Below, piece by piece: positions 32,030 through 41,233 of a stretch of DNA of 47,479 nucleotides. The first letter of the stretch is position 1. Every line of letters begins with the position of its first letter. The position numbers and the translations under genes are program-made. The DNA comes from an uncultured Pelagibacteraceae bacterium (GTDB lineage: Bacteria; Pseudomonadota; Alphaproteobacteria; Pelagibacterales; AG-422-B15): the NCBI GenBank assembly GCA_902598405.1, contig CACKBQ010000009.1:1-47479 (forward strand). The letters run 5' to 3'. Under the pieces are notes generated by a model that saw only the letters and a list, made by a program, of their open reading frames with translations, ran no database searches and was not told where the DNA came from.

Positions 32030-34090
32030 TTAGCCAGTTTTTAAATAATCGATTGCAACTTGATTTCTAAATAGATGCAAAAGTGTCCTTTGTGCTTTGC
32101 CTGCAGATTTTTTCAAATCCGGATCTTCTTTAACGATATCCATGGCAACACCTCTCGCTTCCTCGAGTATGTGTTTATGTTTGTCTAGATTTGATAATCT
32201 AAAATTTGGAATACCACTTTGTTTTGAGCCTAATATTTCTCCAGCACCTCGAATATCAAGGTCTTCTTCGGCGATTAAGAAACCATCGTTTGTTTCCTTC
32301 ATCACTTTTAATCTTCTTTTAGCATTATCGGTGAGTGGCCCCTCAAAAAGTAATATGCACGTTGACTGTACATTTCCTCGGCCAACTCTTCCTCGAAGTT
32401 GATGTAGTTGTGATAGGCCATATCTCTCAGAATTCTCAATAATCATTACAGTTGCATCAGGGTCGTCTATTCCTACTTCTATTACTGAAGTTGCGACTAA
32501 AATATCTATTTTATTATTTTTAAACTTTGACATGACATCATTTTTTTCATCTTGAGACATTTGACCGTGAACTAAACCAACACTGTTTGATGAGTAATAT
32601 TTTTTTAAGTCATTGACCCTTGAATTGACTGATTGCAACTGAAGCTTTTCAGACTCATCAATTAAAGGGCATACCCAATAAATCTTTTGTTTCTTATTTA
32701 ATATTTTTGTAAGGCTTTCTTTTAGTTGGTCAATTTTATTGATATTGATTGATTTGGTAATTATTTCCTTTCTGTTTTTAGGTTTTTCAGAAATTTTAGA
32801 TATATCCATATCTCCATAAGCTGCCAATTCCATTGTTCTAGGTATGGGAGTAGCAGTCATCAATAAGATGTCACAACTATTTCCTGCTTTTTCATTTAAT
32901 AAAATCCTTTGGTGCACTCCAAACTTATGTTGTTCATCAATGACAACCAAGCCTATATTTTCAAAGGTTACTTTTTGCTGAAATAATGCATGTGTTCCGA
33001 TAATAATGTCAGCTTCAAAATTATGATTATTTTTATTTGAGGATGTAATTAGTGAGCATGTTAGGTTTAAATCACTAATAAATTCTTTGATTGTATTAAA
33101 ATGCTGCTCAGCAAGAATTTCTGTTGGTGCCATTAAAACTGATCTTTTATTATTTTCAATGCATTGCATCATAGCAAATAATGCAACAATGGTTTTCCCG
33201 CTACCTACATCTCCTTGTAGAAGTCTTAACATTTTACTTGAACCTTCTTGATCGTTTGAAATTTCTTCAATAGTTGTTTCTTGATCACCAGTGAGTTGAA
33301 ATTTCAATTGATCTCTTAATTGTTTTGATAATTTATTTTTTTTAGGAAGTGAAATTCCATTTTTATGACTAATTTTGTTTTTAATTAATCTAATTGTTAA
33401 CTGTTGAGAGAACAACTCATCAAAAACAAGCCGTTCTATATATTTATTATCATCATCATTTTCTTTCACATCTTTTGGGTTATGCATTTGATAAATAGAG
33501 TCTTTCCATGATGGCCATTTGTTTCTTTCTAAAACTTTCTCAGGTATCCATTCAGGCAATTCATCAACCATACTTAATGCAGAATTAATTGATTTTTGAA
33601 TAATTTTAGATGTCATTCCTGCCGTTAATGGGTAAACACACTCAATCTTTTTAACAGAATCTAAGTTTTTAATATCAACTACATGATGCGGGTGTGTAAT
33701 TTGATATAAATCGTTAAATTTTTCAATTTTACCACTAATAACCCTAGTACTTCCGATCGGTAAGATTTTTTTTATGTATGGACCTCGTAGATTAAAATAA
33801 ACGACTGACATTTGCCCGCTGTCATCGGAGACATTTACTCGATATGGCATTCTTCTATTGAAAGCCGGTGTGTGACTATCAATTTTAACAACGACAGTTG
33901 CAATGCTTCCTTCTTCCAAATCAACAATCTTAGGACTGTTTCTTCTGTCTATGTATGCGGCTGGTTTATGGAATAATAAATCAACAATGTATTTACCGCA
34001 TAATCTCTCAATTATTTTAGCGTTCTTTGGTCCAATACCTTTAATCGTCATTATATTTGAAAAAAGCTTGTATAAGATCTTTGGCCTCAT
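32030..34090 (-). CDS. recG: ATP-dependent DNA helicase RecG
   Basis: 686 aa. N-terminal wedge/OB domain (about 1-150: SNIMTIKGIGPKNA, LLFHKPAAYIDRR). Superfamily-2 motor: Walker A GDVGSGKT (293-300), DEQH (385-388), MTATPIPRT, then VHGQM, SVIEVGIDDPDATVMIIE and QLRGRVGRG. The C-terminal FLIAEEDLDIRGAGEILGSKQSG carries the TRG-like element. It reverses stalled forks and branch-migrates junctions. Start matches the conserved MRPxIL beginning of the family. It is divergent from sdhE-mfd (33 nt between starts), a conserved alphaproteobacterial neighbourhood. Confidence 0.95.
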   Translation of the reverse strand: MRPKILYKLFSNIMTIKGIGPKNAKIIERLCGKYIVDLLFHKPAAYIDRRNSPKIVDLEEGSIATVVVKIDSHTPAFNRRMPYRVNVSDDSGQMSVVYFNLRGPYIKKILPIGSTRVISGKIEKFNDLYQITHPHHVVDIKNLDSVKKIECVYPLTAGMTSKIIQKSINSALSMVDELPEWIPEKVLERNKWPSWKDSIYQMHNPKDVKENDDDNKYIERLVFDELFSQQLTIRLIKNKISHKNGISLPKKNKLSKQLRDQLKFQLTGDQETTIEEISNDQEGSSKMLRLLQGDVGSGKTIVALFAMMQCIENNKRSVLMAPTEILAEQHFNTIKEFISDLNLTCSLITSSNKNNHNFEADIIIGTHALFQQKVTFENIGLVVIDEQHKFGVHQRILLNEKAGNSCDILLMTATPIPRTMELAAYGDMDISKISEKPKNRKEIITKSININKIDQLKESLTKILNKKQKIYWVCPLIDESEKLQLQSVNSRVNDLKKYYSSNSVGLVHGQMSQDEKNDVMSKFKNNKIDILVATSVIEVGIDDPDATVMIIENSERYGLSQLHQLRGRVGRGNVQSTCILLFEGPLTDNAKRRLKVMKETNDGFLIAEEDLDIRGAGEILGSKQSGIPNFRLSNLDKHKHILEEARGVAMDIVKEDPDLKKSAGKAQRTLLHLFRNQVAIDYLKTG

Positions 34091-34123
34091 ATATGTATTG
34101 TATCAAAGATCGATAAAAAAAAT

Positions 34124-34387
34124 ATGAACGATTTACATACACTTCAAAAAAAGCTTCAGTTCAAATCCTCTCATCGGGGGTCAAAGGAAATGGATATTCT
34201 CCTTGGATCTTTTGTTGAGAAATACATCAAACTATTTAATGAAGGTGAGCTTCAAATGTTAGAGACTATATTAGAGCTTGATGATAATGACATATATCGA
34301 TATGCGCTAGATAAGGTAACTATTCCAAAAGAAATTAACAATCGCGTCATGCAATTACTCAAAGATTTTACGATTCTTAAAAAATGA
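34124..34387 (+). CDS. sdhE: succinate dehydrogenase assembly factor (SdhE / SDHAF2)
   Basis: 87 aa, normal length. KFKSSHRGSKEMDILLGSF contains the RG-x-x-E/M-D motif that contacts FAD on SdhA, and ELQMLETILELDDNDIYRY is the second conserved block. It helps attach FAD covalently to succinate dehydrogenase. Located between recG and mfd; its TGA overlaps the mfd ATG as ATGA. Sdh genes are not in the window. Confidence 0.88.
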   Translation: MNDLHTLQKKLQFKSSHRGSKEMDILLGSFVEKYIKLFNEGELQMLETILELDDNDIYRYALDKVTIPKEINNRVMQLLKDFTILKK

Positions 34388-36750
34388 CGAAACCACGCTT
34401 AAAGACTCAAATTAATGAGAATTTAAATATCAACATTGATGAAAAATTTGATTATGAAAGAACAATTAACTATTTATCCGCCAATGGTTATGCGCGCGTA
34501 AGTTCAATTCGTGAAAATGGTGAGTTTTCTGTCAAAGGAGATGTTATTGATATTTTTCCAACAGACTTCAAGAATCCAGTTCGTATAAATATATTTGGCG
34601 ACGAAATAGAAAAATTTGAAGAATTTAATCCTAAAAATCAAAAATCGATACAAAGTCTGTTCAGGCTCATTATTAAACCTTTTAATGAGTTCTCTTTCAA
34701 TCAAAGTAAACGAACAATTAAAGCAGATACTTTTTTAACAGATCTCAGTACTTTTGAACAAGATGATCTAATTGTTCATGTTGATCATGGAATAGGAAAA
34801 TTTAATGGATTAAAAAATGTTACTGTCCTAGAAAATAATCATGATTGCATTGAAATAACATATTTCAATAATGATAAACTTTATGTACCTGTTGAGAATA
34901 TTGAACTTTTGTCAAAGTACGGTGGGAATAGTGAATTCGCACAAATTGATAAACTGGGAAGTTCAAATTGGCAATTTAGAAAAGCCAGCGCAAAAAACAA
35001 AATAAATGAAATTGCAGAAGATTTAATAAAAGTTGCGGCAGAAAGATCTTTAAAAGAAGCGACAAAATATACCGTTCAAGAACCTTATTATTCAAATTTT
35101 ATAAATGAATTTGAATTTCAGGATACCGAGGATCAAGCAAATGTGACATCAGAATTACTGTTTGATCTAAACAGCGGGCTTCCAATGGACCGTTTGATAT
35201 GCGGCGATGTTGGCTTTGGTAAGACAGAAGTTGCATTAAGAGGAGCGTTCAATGTAGCTATGAGCGGTGCTCAAGTGGCATTTATTGTTCCAACAACACT
35301 ACTATGCAGTCAACACTATGAAAATTTTACAAAAAGATTCAAAAACTTTCCATTGAAAGTAGATCAAATCTCAAGATTAAACTCAACATCTGAAAACAAT
35401 AAAATTATTGAAAGAATTAATAGTGGAGAAAGTGATGTAGTTGTTGGAACACATGCACTTCTTAACAGTAAAATTAAATTTAAAAAATTAGGTATGCTTA
35501 TTATTGATGAGGAGCAGCACTTTGGAGTTTCTCAAAAAGAAAAAATTAAATCGTTACGTTCAAATGTACACGTACTTGCTTTAACAGCTACGCCAATACC
35601 ACGTACGTTACAAATGTCACTTGTAGGTCTTAGGGATTTGTCAATTATTTCTACAGCACCATTAAATAGGCAAAACATAAATACTGAAGTTATTGATTTT
35701 CATGATGAAAAGATAATCTCTGCAATTGAATATGAATTAAGTCGTAATGGCCAGGTGTATTATGTCTGCCCAAGAATTAATGAATTAAAAGAAGTTGAGG
35801 ATTTTTTAAAAAGCAAACTTCCAAATGTAAAATATCAAATTGCCCACGGTCAAATGCCATCGAAAAACTTGAAAAATACAATGATCGATTTTTATAACAA
35901 TGAATTTCAACTATTACTGTGTACCACTATTGTCGAGTCGGGTCTGGATTTGCAGAAAACCAACACAATGATCATTCATAATTCAGATAAATTTGGATTA
36001 TCCCAACTTTATCAGTTAAGAGGGCGTATTGGCAGATCTAATATTGAAGCATTTTGTTTTTATACAGTTAAAGACATCAATGGAATAACTGAAAATGCCT
36101 ATAAAAGACTTATGCTTCTTAAAAAATTTAACTCAAGAGGCTCAAGTTTTAATCTTTCGAGTCATGATTTAGATATGAGAGGATCAGGAAACATTATAGG
36201 CGATGCTCAATCTGGACATATTAGAGAAGTTGGTCTCGAACTTTATCACAAATTGCTAAAAGATAAGATATTGGAATTAAAATCAGATACATCAACAGTA
36301 GATAATGAATGGTCTCCTCAAATAAATCTTGGTTTAAGTGTCTTAATACCTGAAAAATATATGCCAAATTTAAATACTAGACTGTTTTATTACCGGCAGC
36401 TTGCATACTTAAGTTCGAGTGAGGAATTAAGCAAAATTAAGGAAGAAATGAGTGAGCGATTTGGCGAAGCCCCTAAAGAGGTTGAGCATCTGTATAATAT
36501 CACTGAGCTTAGAATTATATGTAAACAGTTGAAAATAGAAAAATTTGATATTGGAAATAAAGGTTTAACTATAAAATTTAAAAATAATCATTTCGAAAAA
36601 ACAAACCAACTAGTTGAATTTATGTCTCAATATAAATATGACTTAAAGTTAAGATCAGACCAAACATTGGTGTATAATTACCAAAAAACATCAAATAAAG
36701 ATCGAATATATAAAGCTTTTTCTTTTGCAAAGGAATTGCAGGCATTATAG
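34384..36750 (+). CDS. mfd: transcription-repair coupling factor Mfd, compact form
   Basis: 788 aa, against about 1150 in typical Mfd. Residues about 22-104 match Mfd domain 2 (UvrA-binding): GEFSVKGDVIDIFP then PVRINIFGDEIE. The E. coli UvrA-contact residues R165, R181 and F185 correspond to K51, R67 and F71. The RNA-polymerase-interacting domain follows at once (about 108-182, VHVDHGIGKFNGL, KLYVPVENIELLSKYGG). Then comes the translocase: Walker A GDVGFGKT (274-281), DEEQ (375-378), TATPIPRT (401-408), QLRGRIGRSN and the TRG region. A D7-like C-terminus is present (from about 640). Domains 1a, 1b and 3 are absent. ATG overlaps the sdhE stop; there is no room for a longer N-terminus. It should still push stalled polymerase and recruit UvrA. 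Confidence 0.92.
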   Translation: MTKPRLKTQINENLNINIDEKFDYERTINYLSANGYARVSSIRENGEFSVKGDVIDIFPTDFKNPVRINIFGDEIEKFEEFNPKNQKSIQSLFRLIIKPFNEFSFNQSKRTIKADTFLTDLSTFEQDDLIVHVDHGIGKFNGLKNVTVLENNHDCIEITYFNNDKLYVPVENIELLSKYGGNSEFAQIDKLGSSNWQFRKASAKNKINEIAEDLIKVAAERSLKEATKYTVQEPYYSNFINEFEFQDTEDQANVTSELLFDLNSGLPMDRLICGDVGFGKTEVALRGAFNVAMSGAQVAFIVPTTLLCSQHYENFTKRFKNFPLKVDQISRLNSTSENNKIIERINSGESDVVVGTHALLNSKIKFKKLGMLIIDEEQHFGVSQKEKIKSLRSNVHVLALTATPIPRTLQMSLVGLRDLSIISTAPLNRQNINTEVIDFHDEKIISAIEYELSRNGQVYYVCPRINELKEVEDFLKSKLPNVKYQIAHGQMPSKNLKNTMIDFYNNEFQLLLCTTIVESGLDLQKTNTMIIHNSDKFGLSQLYQLRGRIGRSNIEAFCFYTVKDINGITENAYKRLMLLKKFNSRGSSFNLSSHDLDMRGSGNIIGDAQSGHIREVGLELYHKLLKDKILELKSDTSTVDNEWSPQINLGLSVLIPEKYMPNLNTRLFYYRQLAYLSSSEELSKIKEEMSERFGEAPKEVEHLYNITELRIICKQLKIEKFDIGNKGLTIKFKNNHFEKTNQLVEFMSQYKYDLKLRSDQTLVYNYQKTSNKDRIYKAFSFAKELQAL

Positions 36751-36758
36751 TAAAAAAC

Positions 36759-37892
36759 ATGGGTGTTTTATCTGGATATAAGATAATCGAATTGTCAGGG
36801 ATTGGACCAGGACCATTATGCGGAATGTTGTTTGCCGATCTTGGTGCTGAAGTTATTCGTGTTGATAGAAAAAATACCGTTATGCCTAATCAACAACCAA
36901 AATTTGATATTACAGGAAGAAGTAAGAAATCTATTTGTTTAAATTTAAAGGATCCCGAGTCTAAAGAGGTTTTATTTAAATTAATAAAAAATGCAGACGC
37001 ACTAATAGAAGGTTATCGTCCAGGGGTAACTGAAAAACTAGGGATCGGACCTGAAGAATGTTTAAAACAAAATGAAAAGTTAGTTTATGGAAGAATTACT
37101 GGTTGGGGTCAAAATGGTCCTCTAGCACAGGCAGCTGGCCATGATATTAATTATATCGCACTAGCAGGTGCTCTATATTCAATTTGGGGTGAAAATAAAC
37201 CATCAATACCTCTCAATTTAATTGGTGATTATGGTGGAGGCACTATGTTTCTTGCATTTGGTGTATGCGCAGCTTTACTGTCAGCGAATAGAACGGGTAA
37301 AGGACAAGTAGTTGATGCCGCTATGATAGATGGTGTTTCAGTGCTGACATCAATATTTCATAGTTTATCTCAGTCAGGAGTATGGAATGTAAATAATAGA
37401 GGTAATAATTTATTTGATGGTGGCGCGCCCTTTTATCAAGTCTATGAGACAAAAGATAACATGCACGTCTCAATAGGTTCTTTAGAACCTCAATTTTACC
37501 AACTCTTAATTGAGAAATTAAAACTTGGTGATGAATTTAAAAATCAAATGCAATTAGATCAGTGGGATAATATGAAAAGTAAATTAGCTGAAATATTTAA
37601 AACTAAAACAAGGGATGAATGGGATGAAATCTTTGAAGGGTCTGATGTTTGTTATTCACCAGTTCTCTCTATCGAAGAGGCAGCCAATCATAAACACATG
37701 AAGGCGCGTGATAATTTTGTAAATATTAACGATGTACGCCAACCATCTCCGGCACCACGTTTTAGTGCTACGCCATCTAATAAGCCATCTCCAGCACCTG
37801 AAATTGGACAAGATAATAAAAGCATAATGCTTGATATTGGTTTTTCTGAAGAACAAATCAAAGAATTAGAAAATAAAGGAGTTCTATTATAG
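36759..37892 (+). CDS. alpha-methylacyl-CoA racemase (CaiB/BaiF family)
   Basis: 377 aa, CoA-transferase family III fold. The N-terminal ELSGIGPGPLCGMLFADLGA is standard. The racemase catalytic set known from mycobacterial MCR (His126, Asp156, Glu241) corresponds to His128 in AAGHDINY, Asp157 in LIGDYGGG and Glu243 in GSLEPQFYQ, which favours racemase over CoA-transferase. It interconverts the 2R and 2S forms of 2-methylacyl-CoA so that branched chains enter beta-oxidation. Eight nt after mfd; its TAG overlaps the next GTG start. Confidence 0.9.
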   Translation: MGVLSGYKIIELSGIGPGPLCGMLFADLGAEVIRVDRKNTVMPNQQPKFDITGRSKKSICLNLKDPESKEVLFKLIKNADALIEGYRPGVTEKLGIGPEECLKQNEKLVYGRITGWGQNGPLAQAAGHDINYIALAGALYSIWGENKPSIPLNLIGDYGGGTMFLAFGVCAALLSANRTGKGQVVDAAMIDGVSVLTSIFHSLSQSGVWNVNNRGNNLFDGGAPFYQVYETKDNMHVSIGSLEPQFYQLLIEKLKLGDEFKNQMQLDQWDNMKSKLAEIFKTKTRDEWDEIFEGSDVCYSPVLSIEEAANHKHMKARDNFVNINDVRQPSPAPRFSATPSNKPSPAPEIGQDNKSIMLDIGFSEEQIKELENKGVLL

Positions 37893-38377
37893 TGCCTAGT
37901 TTCGATGTTGTTAGCAGAGTTGAAATGCAGGAAATTGATAATGCCATATCTAATTCAATGAAAGAAATTGGACAGAGATATGACTTTAAAGGTTCTGTCT
38001 CAAAGTTAGAGAGAACTGAGGGAGGGATTATTTTATTATCTGAAGATGAAATGAAGGCTAAACAGGTATTGGATATTCTAATTTCAAATCTAATAAAACG
38101 TAAGGTTGACCCAAAGGTAATAAAACTAAAATCATCTGAAAGTGCATCTGGCAACACAATCAGACAAAATTACGATTTATTAGAGGGCATTGATCAAGAG
38201 GTGGGCAAAAAAATTACAAAATTAATCAAAGAATCGAAATTGAAAGTACAAGCAAAAATTCAAGGAAATGAGCTGAGAATAAGTGGCACAAAAAAAGACA
38301 ATTTACAAGAAGCCATATCTAAAATTAAAGAGCTAAAATTAGAATTACCTCTTCAATATATTAATTTTAGAGACTGA
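37892..38377 (+). CDS. yajQ: YajQ family nucleotide-binding protein
   Basis: 161 aa, normal length. MPSFDVVSRVEMQEIDNAI at the start and DFKGSVSKLER are diagnostic of YajQ (DUF520), a two-domain RNP-like fold; family members bind tRNA/nucleotides, and in Xanthomonas cyclic-di-GMP. The start is GTG 37892, overlapping the racemase stop by one base (TAGTG). Its stop lies 1 nt before the convergent EamA stop. Confidence 0.93.
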   Translation: MPSFDVVSRVEMQEIDNAISNSMKEIGQRYDFKGSVSKLERTEGGIILLSEDEMKAKQVLDILISNLIKRKVDPKVIKLKSSESASGNTIRQNYDLLEGIDQEVGKKITKLIKESKLKVQAKIQGNELRISGTKKDNLQEAISKIKELKLELPLQYINFRD

Positions 38378-38378
38378 G

Positions 38379-39326
38379 TTATCTTAATGGCTGATCTGTT
38401 GTTATTTCTTGCTCTTTAATTTTCTCTCTATACAAAATAAATATTCCCGCAGAAACAATAATTAATATCCCAATTATTGTTCTCAATGAAACAGTTTCAC
38501 TCCAAATAAACCAGCCCAATAGTACAGCCCAAATTAGAAATACATACTCGAATGGTGCAACAATATAAGGTTTGCCGTATCGATACGCATTGAAAATGAA
38601 TACAAAACCAAAAATTACACAAACACCAACTAAAAATAACATCAAGAGAGTTGTTGCGTCATTGAAGGACCAATATCTAAATAAAAATTCTAAAATTTCA
38701 TTTCCAGAGTTATCCATATTTAAATAAAAACCAGAATAGGTAATGATAGGACATAAAATTATAGTAGCGATGTATACATGAAGTGTTTGTGTATAAACAT
38801 TATCCTCATTTGATGTATATTTTATTATAATCATACTGCCAGAATATCCTGCAGCACATAGTATTGGAAATATCATGAATATATTAATGGTCTCAAAATC
38901 TGGTGAAACTATTAGCATTACACCTGCAAAACCATAAATAATTGTTAACCATCTAATGATGCCAACTTTTTCTCTAAGAAAGATAGATGAAAATATAGTA
39001 ATAAAGAATGGTGCTGTAAAAAAAAGAGCCGTTGTAACTGCAAAAGACAAGTACGCAAGACCTATATAATAAAATACGAACGCAAAAATAAACATTATTG
39101 TTCTAAAGATTGTTAACTTTGGGTAATGAGTTGTCCAAATTAGTTTTTGGCCTGTAAAATAAAAAAATAGAACAAGAAGAACAATAGCAATGACACTTCT
39201 TGCAAACATGACCTGAAGTATTGATATATCAACAGCCAATAATCTTACTGCAGTATCTTGAAATGCAAATGCAGTCATACCCATTAAAATATAAGCTATT
39301 GCTAAAAAATTATTTTCTTTTGCCAT
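38379..39326 (-). CDS. EamA/DMT family transporter
   Basis: 315 aa from ATG 39326 (an in-frame TTG at 39329 is a weaker start). Ten spans in two EamA repeats: AFQDTAVRLLAVDISILQVMFARSV, FAVTTALFFTAPFFITIFSSIFLRE, and YIVAPFEYVFLIWAVLLGWFIWSE in the second half. The pattern is like the RhtA / S-adenosylmethionine-transporter-like subgroup, with unknown substrate. Its start lies within 5 nt of the 42-bp element at 39331, so a regulator bound there could control both this gene and the divergent GMC gene. Confidence 0.87.
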   Translation of the reverse strand: MAKENNFLAIAYILMGMTAFAFQDTAVRLLAVDISILQVMFARSVIAIVLLVLFFYFTGQKLIWTTHYPKLTIFRTIMFIFAFVFYYIGLAYLSFAVTTALFFTAPFFITIFSSIFLREKVGIIRWLTIIYGFAGVMLIVSPDFETINIFMIFPILCAAGYSGSMIIIKYTSNEDNVYTQTLHVYIATIILCPIITYSGFYLNMDNSGNEILEFLFRYWSFNDATTLLMLFLVGVCVIFGFVFIFNAYRYGKPYIVAPFEYVFLIWAVLLGWFIWSETVSLRTIIGILIIVSAGIFILYREKIKEQEITTDQPLR

Positions 39327-39330
39327 CAAT

Positions 39331-39372
39331 AAAATATTAGTACATAAGTTTTAGTAATAAAATATATTAATT
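39331..39372. promoter_or_regulatory. 42-bp promoter element, copy A
   Basis: Matches copy B at 41130-41171 in 37 of 42 positions by eye, same orientation. Core pieces are AAAATATTAGTACATAAG and TAATAAAATATATTAATT. It lies between the divergent EamA gene and the GMC oxidoreductase gene, 74 nt before ATG 39446. Likely a shared operator or promoter. Confidence 0.6.
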
Positions 39373-39445
39373 GTTCTATAAGATTTGATATTAAATAATT
39401 TGCTAGTCAAAAAATATTGAGAAGTATAAAAAAAAGTAATTTATT

Positions 39446-41116
39446 ATGGTAAAAATCGATACTGAATACGACTATATCATTGTTGGTGCTGGATCTGCTG
39501 GCTGTGTATTAGCGAATAGATTGACCTCAAATTCAAAGAATACTGTCCTTCTTCTTGAAGCGGGCGGGGAAGACAAATCCTTAACCTTAAAGATGCCTGC
39601 TGCCGTTTTATCGAATCTTAAAAGTACTAAACACAATTGGGCATTTAAAGGTGAGCCAGAACCCGAACTAAATGGTCGTCAACTTCAACATGACCGCGGT
39701 AAAACCATTGGTGGCTCATCATCAATAAATGGAATGGTCTATATAAGAGGAAACACACTTGATTATGAGGGTTGGAGACAAATGGGATGTGATGGATGGG
39801 GATACGCAGATGTCTTGCCATATTTTAAGAAAATGGAGTGTTACAGTGGAGGAGGGGATGATTTTCGAGGTGAGTCAGGTCCATTAAAGGTACATAGGAG
39901 CATTCCCAAAGACCCACTTTCACTGGCTTTTATTAATGCAGGAAAAGAAGCAGGATATAAAGAAACAGATGATATAAGCGGATTTTGCCAAGAAGGTTTT
40001 GGTATATTTGATCGGACAGTATTCAACGGTGAGCGATGGAGCGCATCAAAGGGTTACCTTGATCCAATACGTAATAGAAAAAATTTAACTATTTTAACAA
40101 ATGCGCTTGTTTGCAATTTAAATTTTAAAGATAAGACAGCAGAAGGCGTATGTTTTAAAAATAAAAATAATGAAATAGTAAATGTAAAGGCAAAAAAAGA
40201 AGTAATTCTGAGCGCTGGTGCAGTTGGATCACCACACATACTTATGCTCTCAGGAATTGGGCCGAAAGAGCATTTAGACTCAATAGGAGTTAATACATTA
40301 GCTGATTTACAGGGTGTTGGACAAAATCTTCAAGATCATCCTGATTTTATTATGAAATATAAATGCTTAAAACCTGTTTCACTTTGGCCAAAAACAAAGA
40401 GATTAAGTAGTATAGGATATGGTATTCAATGGCTATTAACTAAAGAGGGTATGTGTGCATCTAATCATTTCGATACTGTTGCATGTGTAAGATCAGCGCC
40501 TGGTGTTGAGTACCCTGACTTACAATTATGTATTTCACCAATTGCCATGAAAGACAATAGTTGGGAACTGCTTCAAGAACATGCATTTCAAGTTCACGTC
40601 GGTTTGATGCGAACTCACAGTCGTGGTAAGATCGAATTACGATCAAAAAATCCTGCTGATCCGCCTCGCATTCTTGTTAATTATCTCAAAGACAAACGTG
40701 ATAGAGAATTGTTACGAAAGGGCATTCATTTGGCTCGCGAACTACTTAACCAACCTGCTTTTTCAAACATAAAGGGTGATGAAATCTTTCCTGGTGAAAG
40801 CTACAAATCAGATGACGAACTTGATGCAAAATTAAATTCCAACATTACAAGTCAATGGCACTTGTGCTGCACGGCACGCATGGGGCTAAAAACAGATAAA
40901 TATGCAGTTGTTGATAATCAAGGCAGAGTTCATGGTTTCAATAGTTTGCGTGTTGTTGATGCTTCGATCATGCCAATTGCGACAAATGGAAATACAAATG
41001 CACCAACAATTATGATTGCTGAAAAAATAAGTGACAATATATTGGGTGATAAGCCTCTGCCTCGAATAGAATTAAAAACTTGGCAAAGTCCTAACTATCA
41101 GAATTATCAAAGGTAA
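39446..41116 (+). CDS. GMC family oxidoreductase, choline dehydrogenase-like
   Basis: 556 aa flavoprotein. FAD loop VGAGSAGCVLANRL (Gly14, 16, 19), then LEAGG, the GMC signature HDRGKTIGGSSSINGMVYIRG, and AVGSPHILMLSGIGP (second signature). The active-site His472 in QWHLCCTARMG and the Asn in NGNTNAPTIM correspond to the catalytic pair of choline oxidase/dehydrogenase. It oxidises an alcohol, perhaps choline, with FAD; the exact alcohol is uncertain because no betaine-aldehyde dehydrogenase is nearby. No clear Shine-Dalgarno. Copy A of the 42-bp element lies upstream. Confidence 0.9.
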   Translation: MVKIDTEYDYIIVGAGSAGCVLANRLTSNSKNTVLLLEAGGEDKSLTLKMPAAVLSNLKSTKHNWAFKGEPEPELNGRQLQHDRGKTIGGSSSINGMVYIRGNTLDYEGWRQMGCDGWGYADVLPYFKKMECYSGGGDDFRGESGPLKVHRSIPKDPLSLAFINAGKEAGYKETDDISGFCQEGFGIFDRTVFNGERWSASKGYLDPIRNRKNLTILTNALVCNLNFKDKTAEGVCFKNKNNEIVNVKAKKEVILSAGAVGSPHILMLSGIGPKEHLDSIGVNTLADLQGVGQNLQDHPDFIMKYKCLKPVSLWPKTKRLSSIGYGIQWLLTKEGMCASNHFDTVACVRSAPGVEYPDLQLCISPIAMKDNSWELLQEHAFQVHVGLMRTHSRGKIELRSKNPADPPRILVNYLKDKRDRELLRKGIHLARELLNQPAFSNIKGDEIFPGESYKSDDELDAKLNSNITSQWHLCCTARMGLKTDKYAVVDNQGRVHGFNSLRVVDASIMPIATNGNTNAPTIMIAEKISDNILGDKPLPRIELKTWQSPNYQNYQR

Positions 41117-41129
41117 ATATTTAGATCGT

Positions 41130-41171
41130 AAAATATTAATACATAAGTATTAGTGTTAAAATATACTAATT
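41130..41171. promoter_or_regulatory. 42-bp promoter element, copy B
   Basis: Near-identical to copy A at 39331-39372. Here the first half is a perfect dyad, TAATAC-ATAA-GTATTA, and the second half holds TTAGT ... ACTAA. It lies 63 nt before ATG 41234, so the same factor probably controls the small gene there and the GMC gene. Confidence 0.6.
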
Positions 41172-41233
41172 ACTCACTCAAATTTCATACTTAACATAAA
41201 GACAATAAATAATTTGTTTACAAAGGAGATCTT

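Noticed and set aside
32097-32402. A 101-codon plus-strand frame inside recG
   Set aside because: Antisense shadow of the conserved RecG motor domain; no family pattern and no ribosome site.
34384-34420. Mfd N-terminus lost by frameshift or wrong start
   Set aside because: The ATG overlaps the sdhE stop in a coupled arrangement, sdhE occupies the upstream space, and the internal D2-RID junction is in frame without stops.
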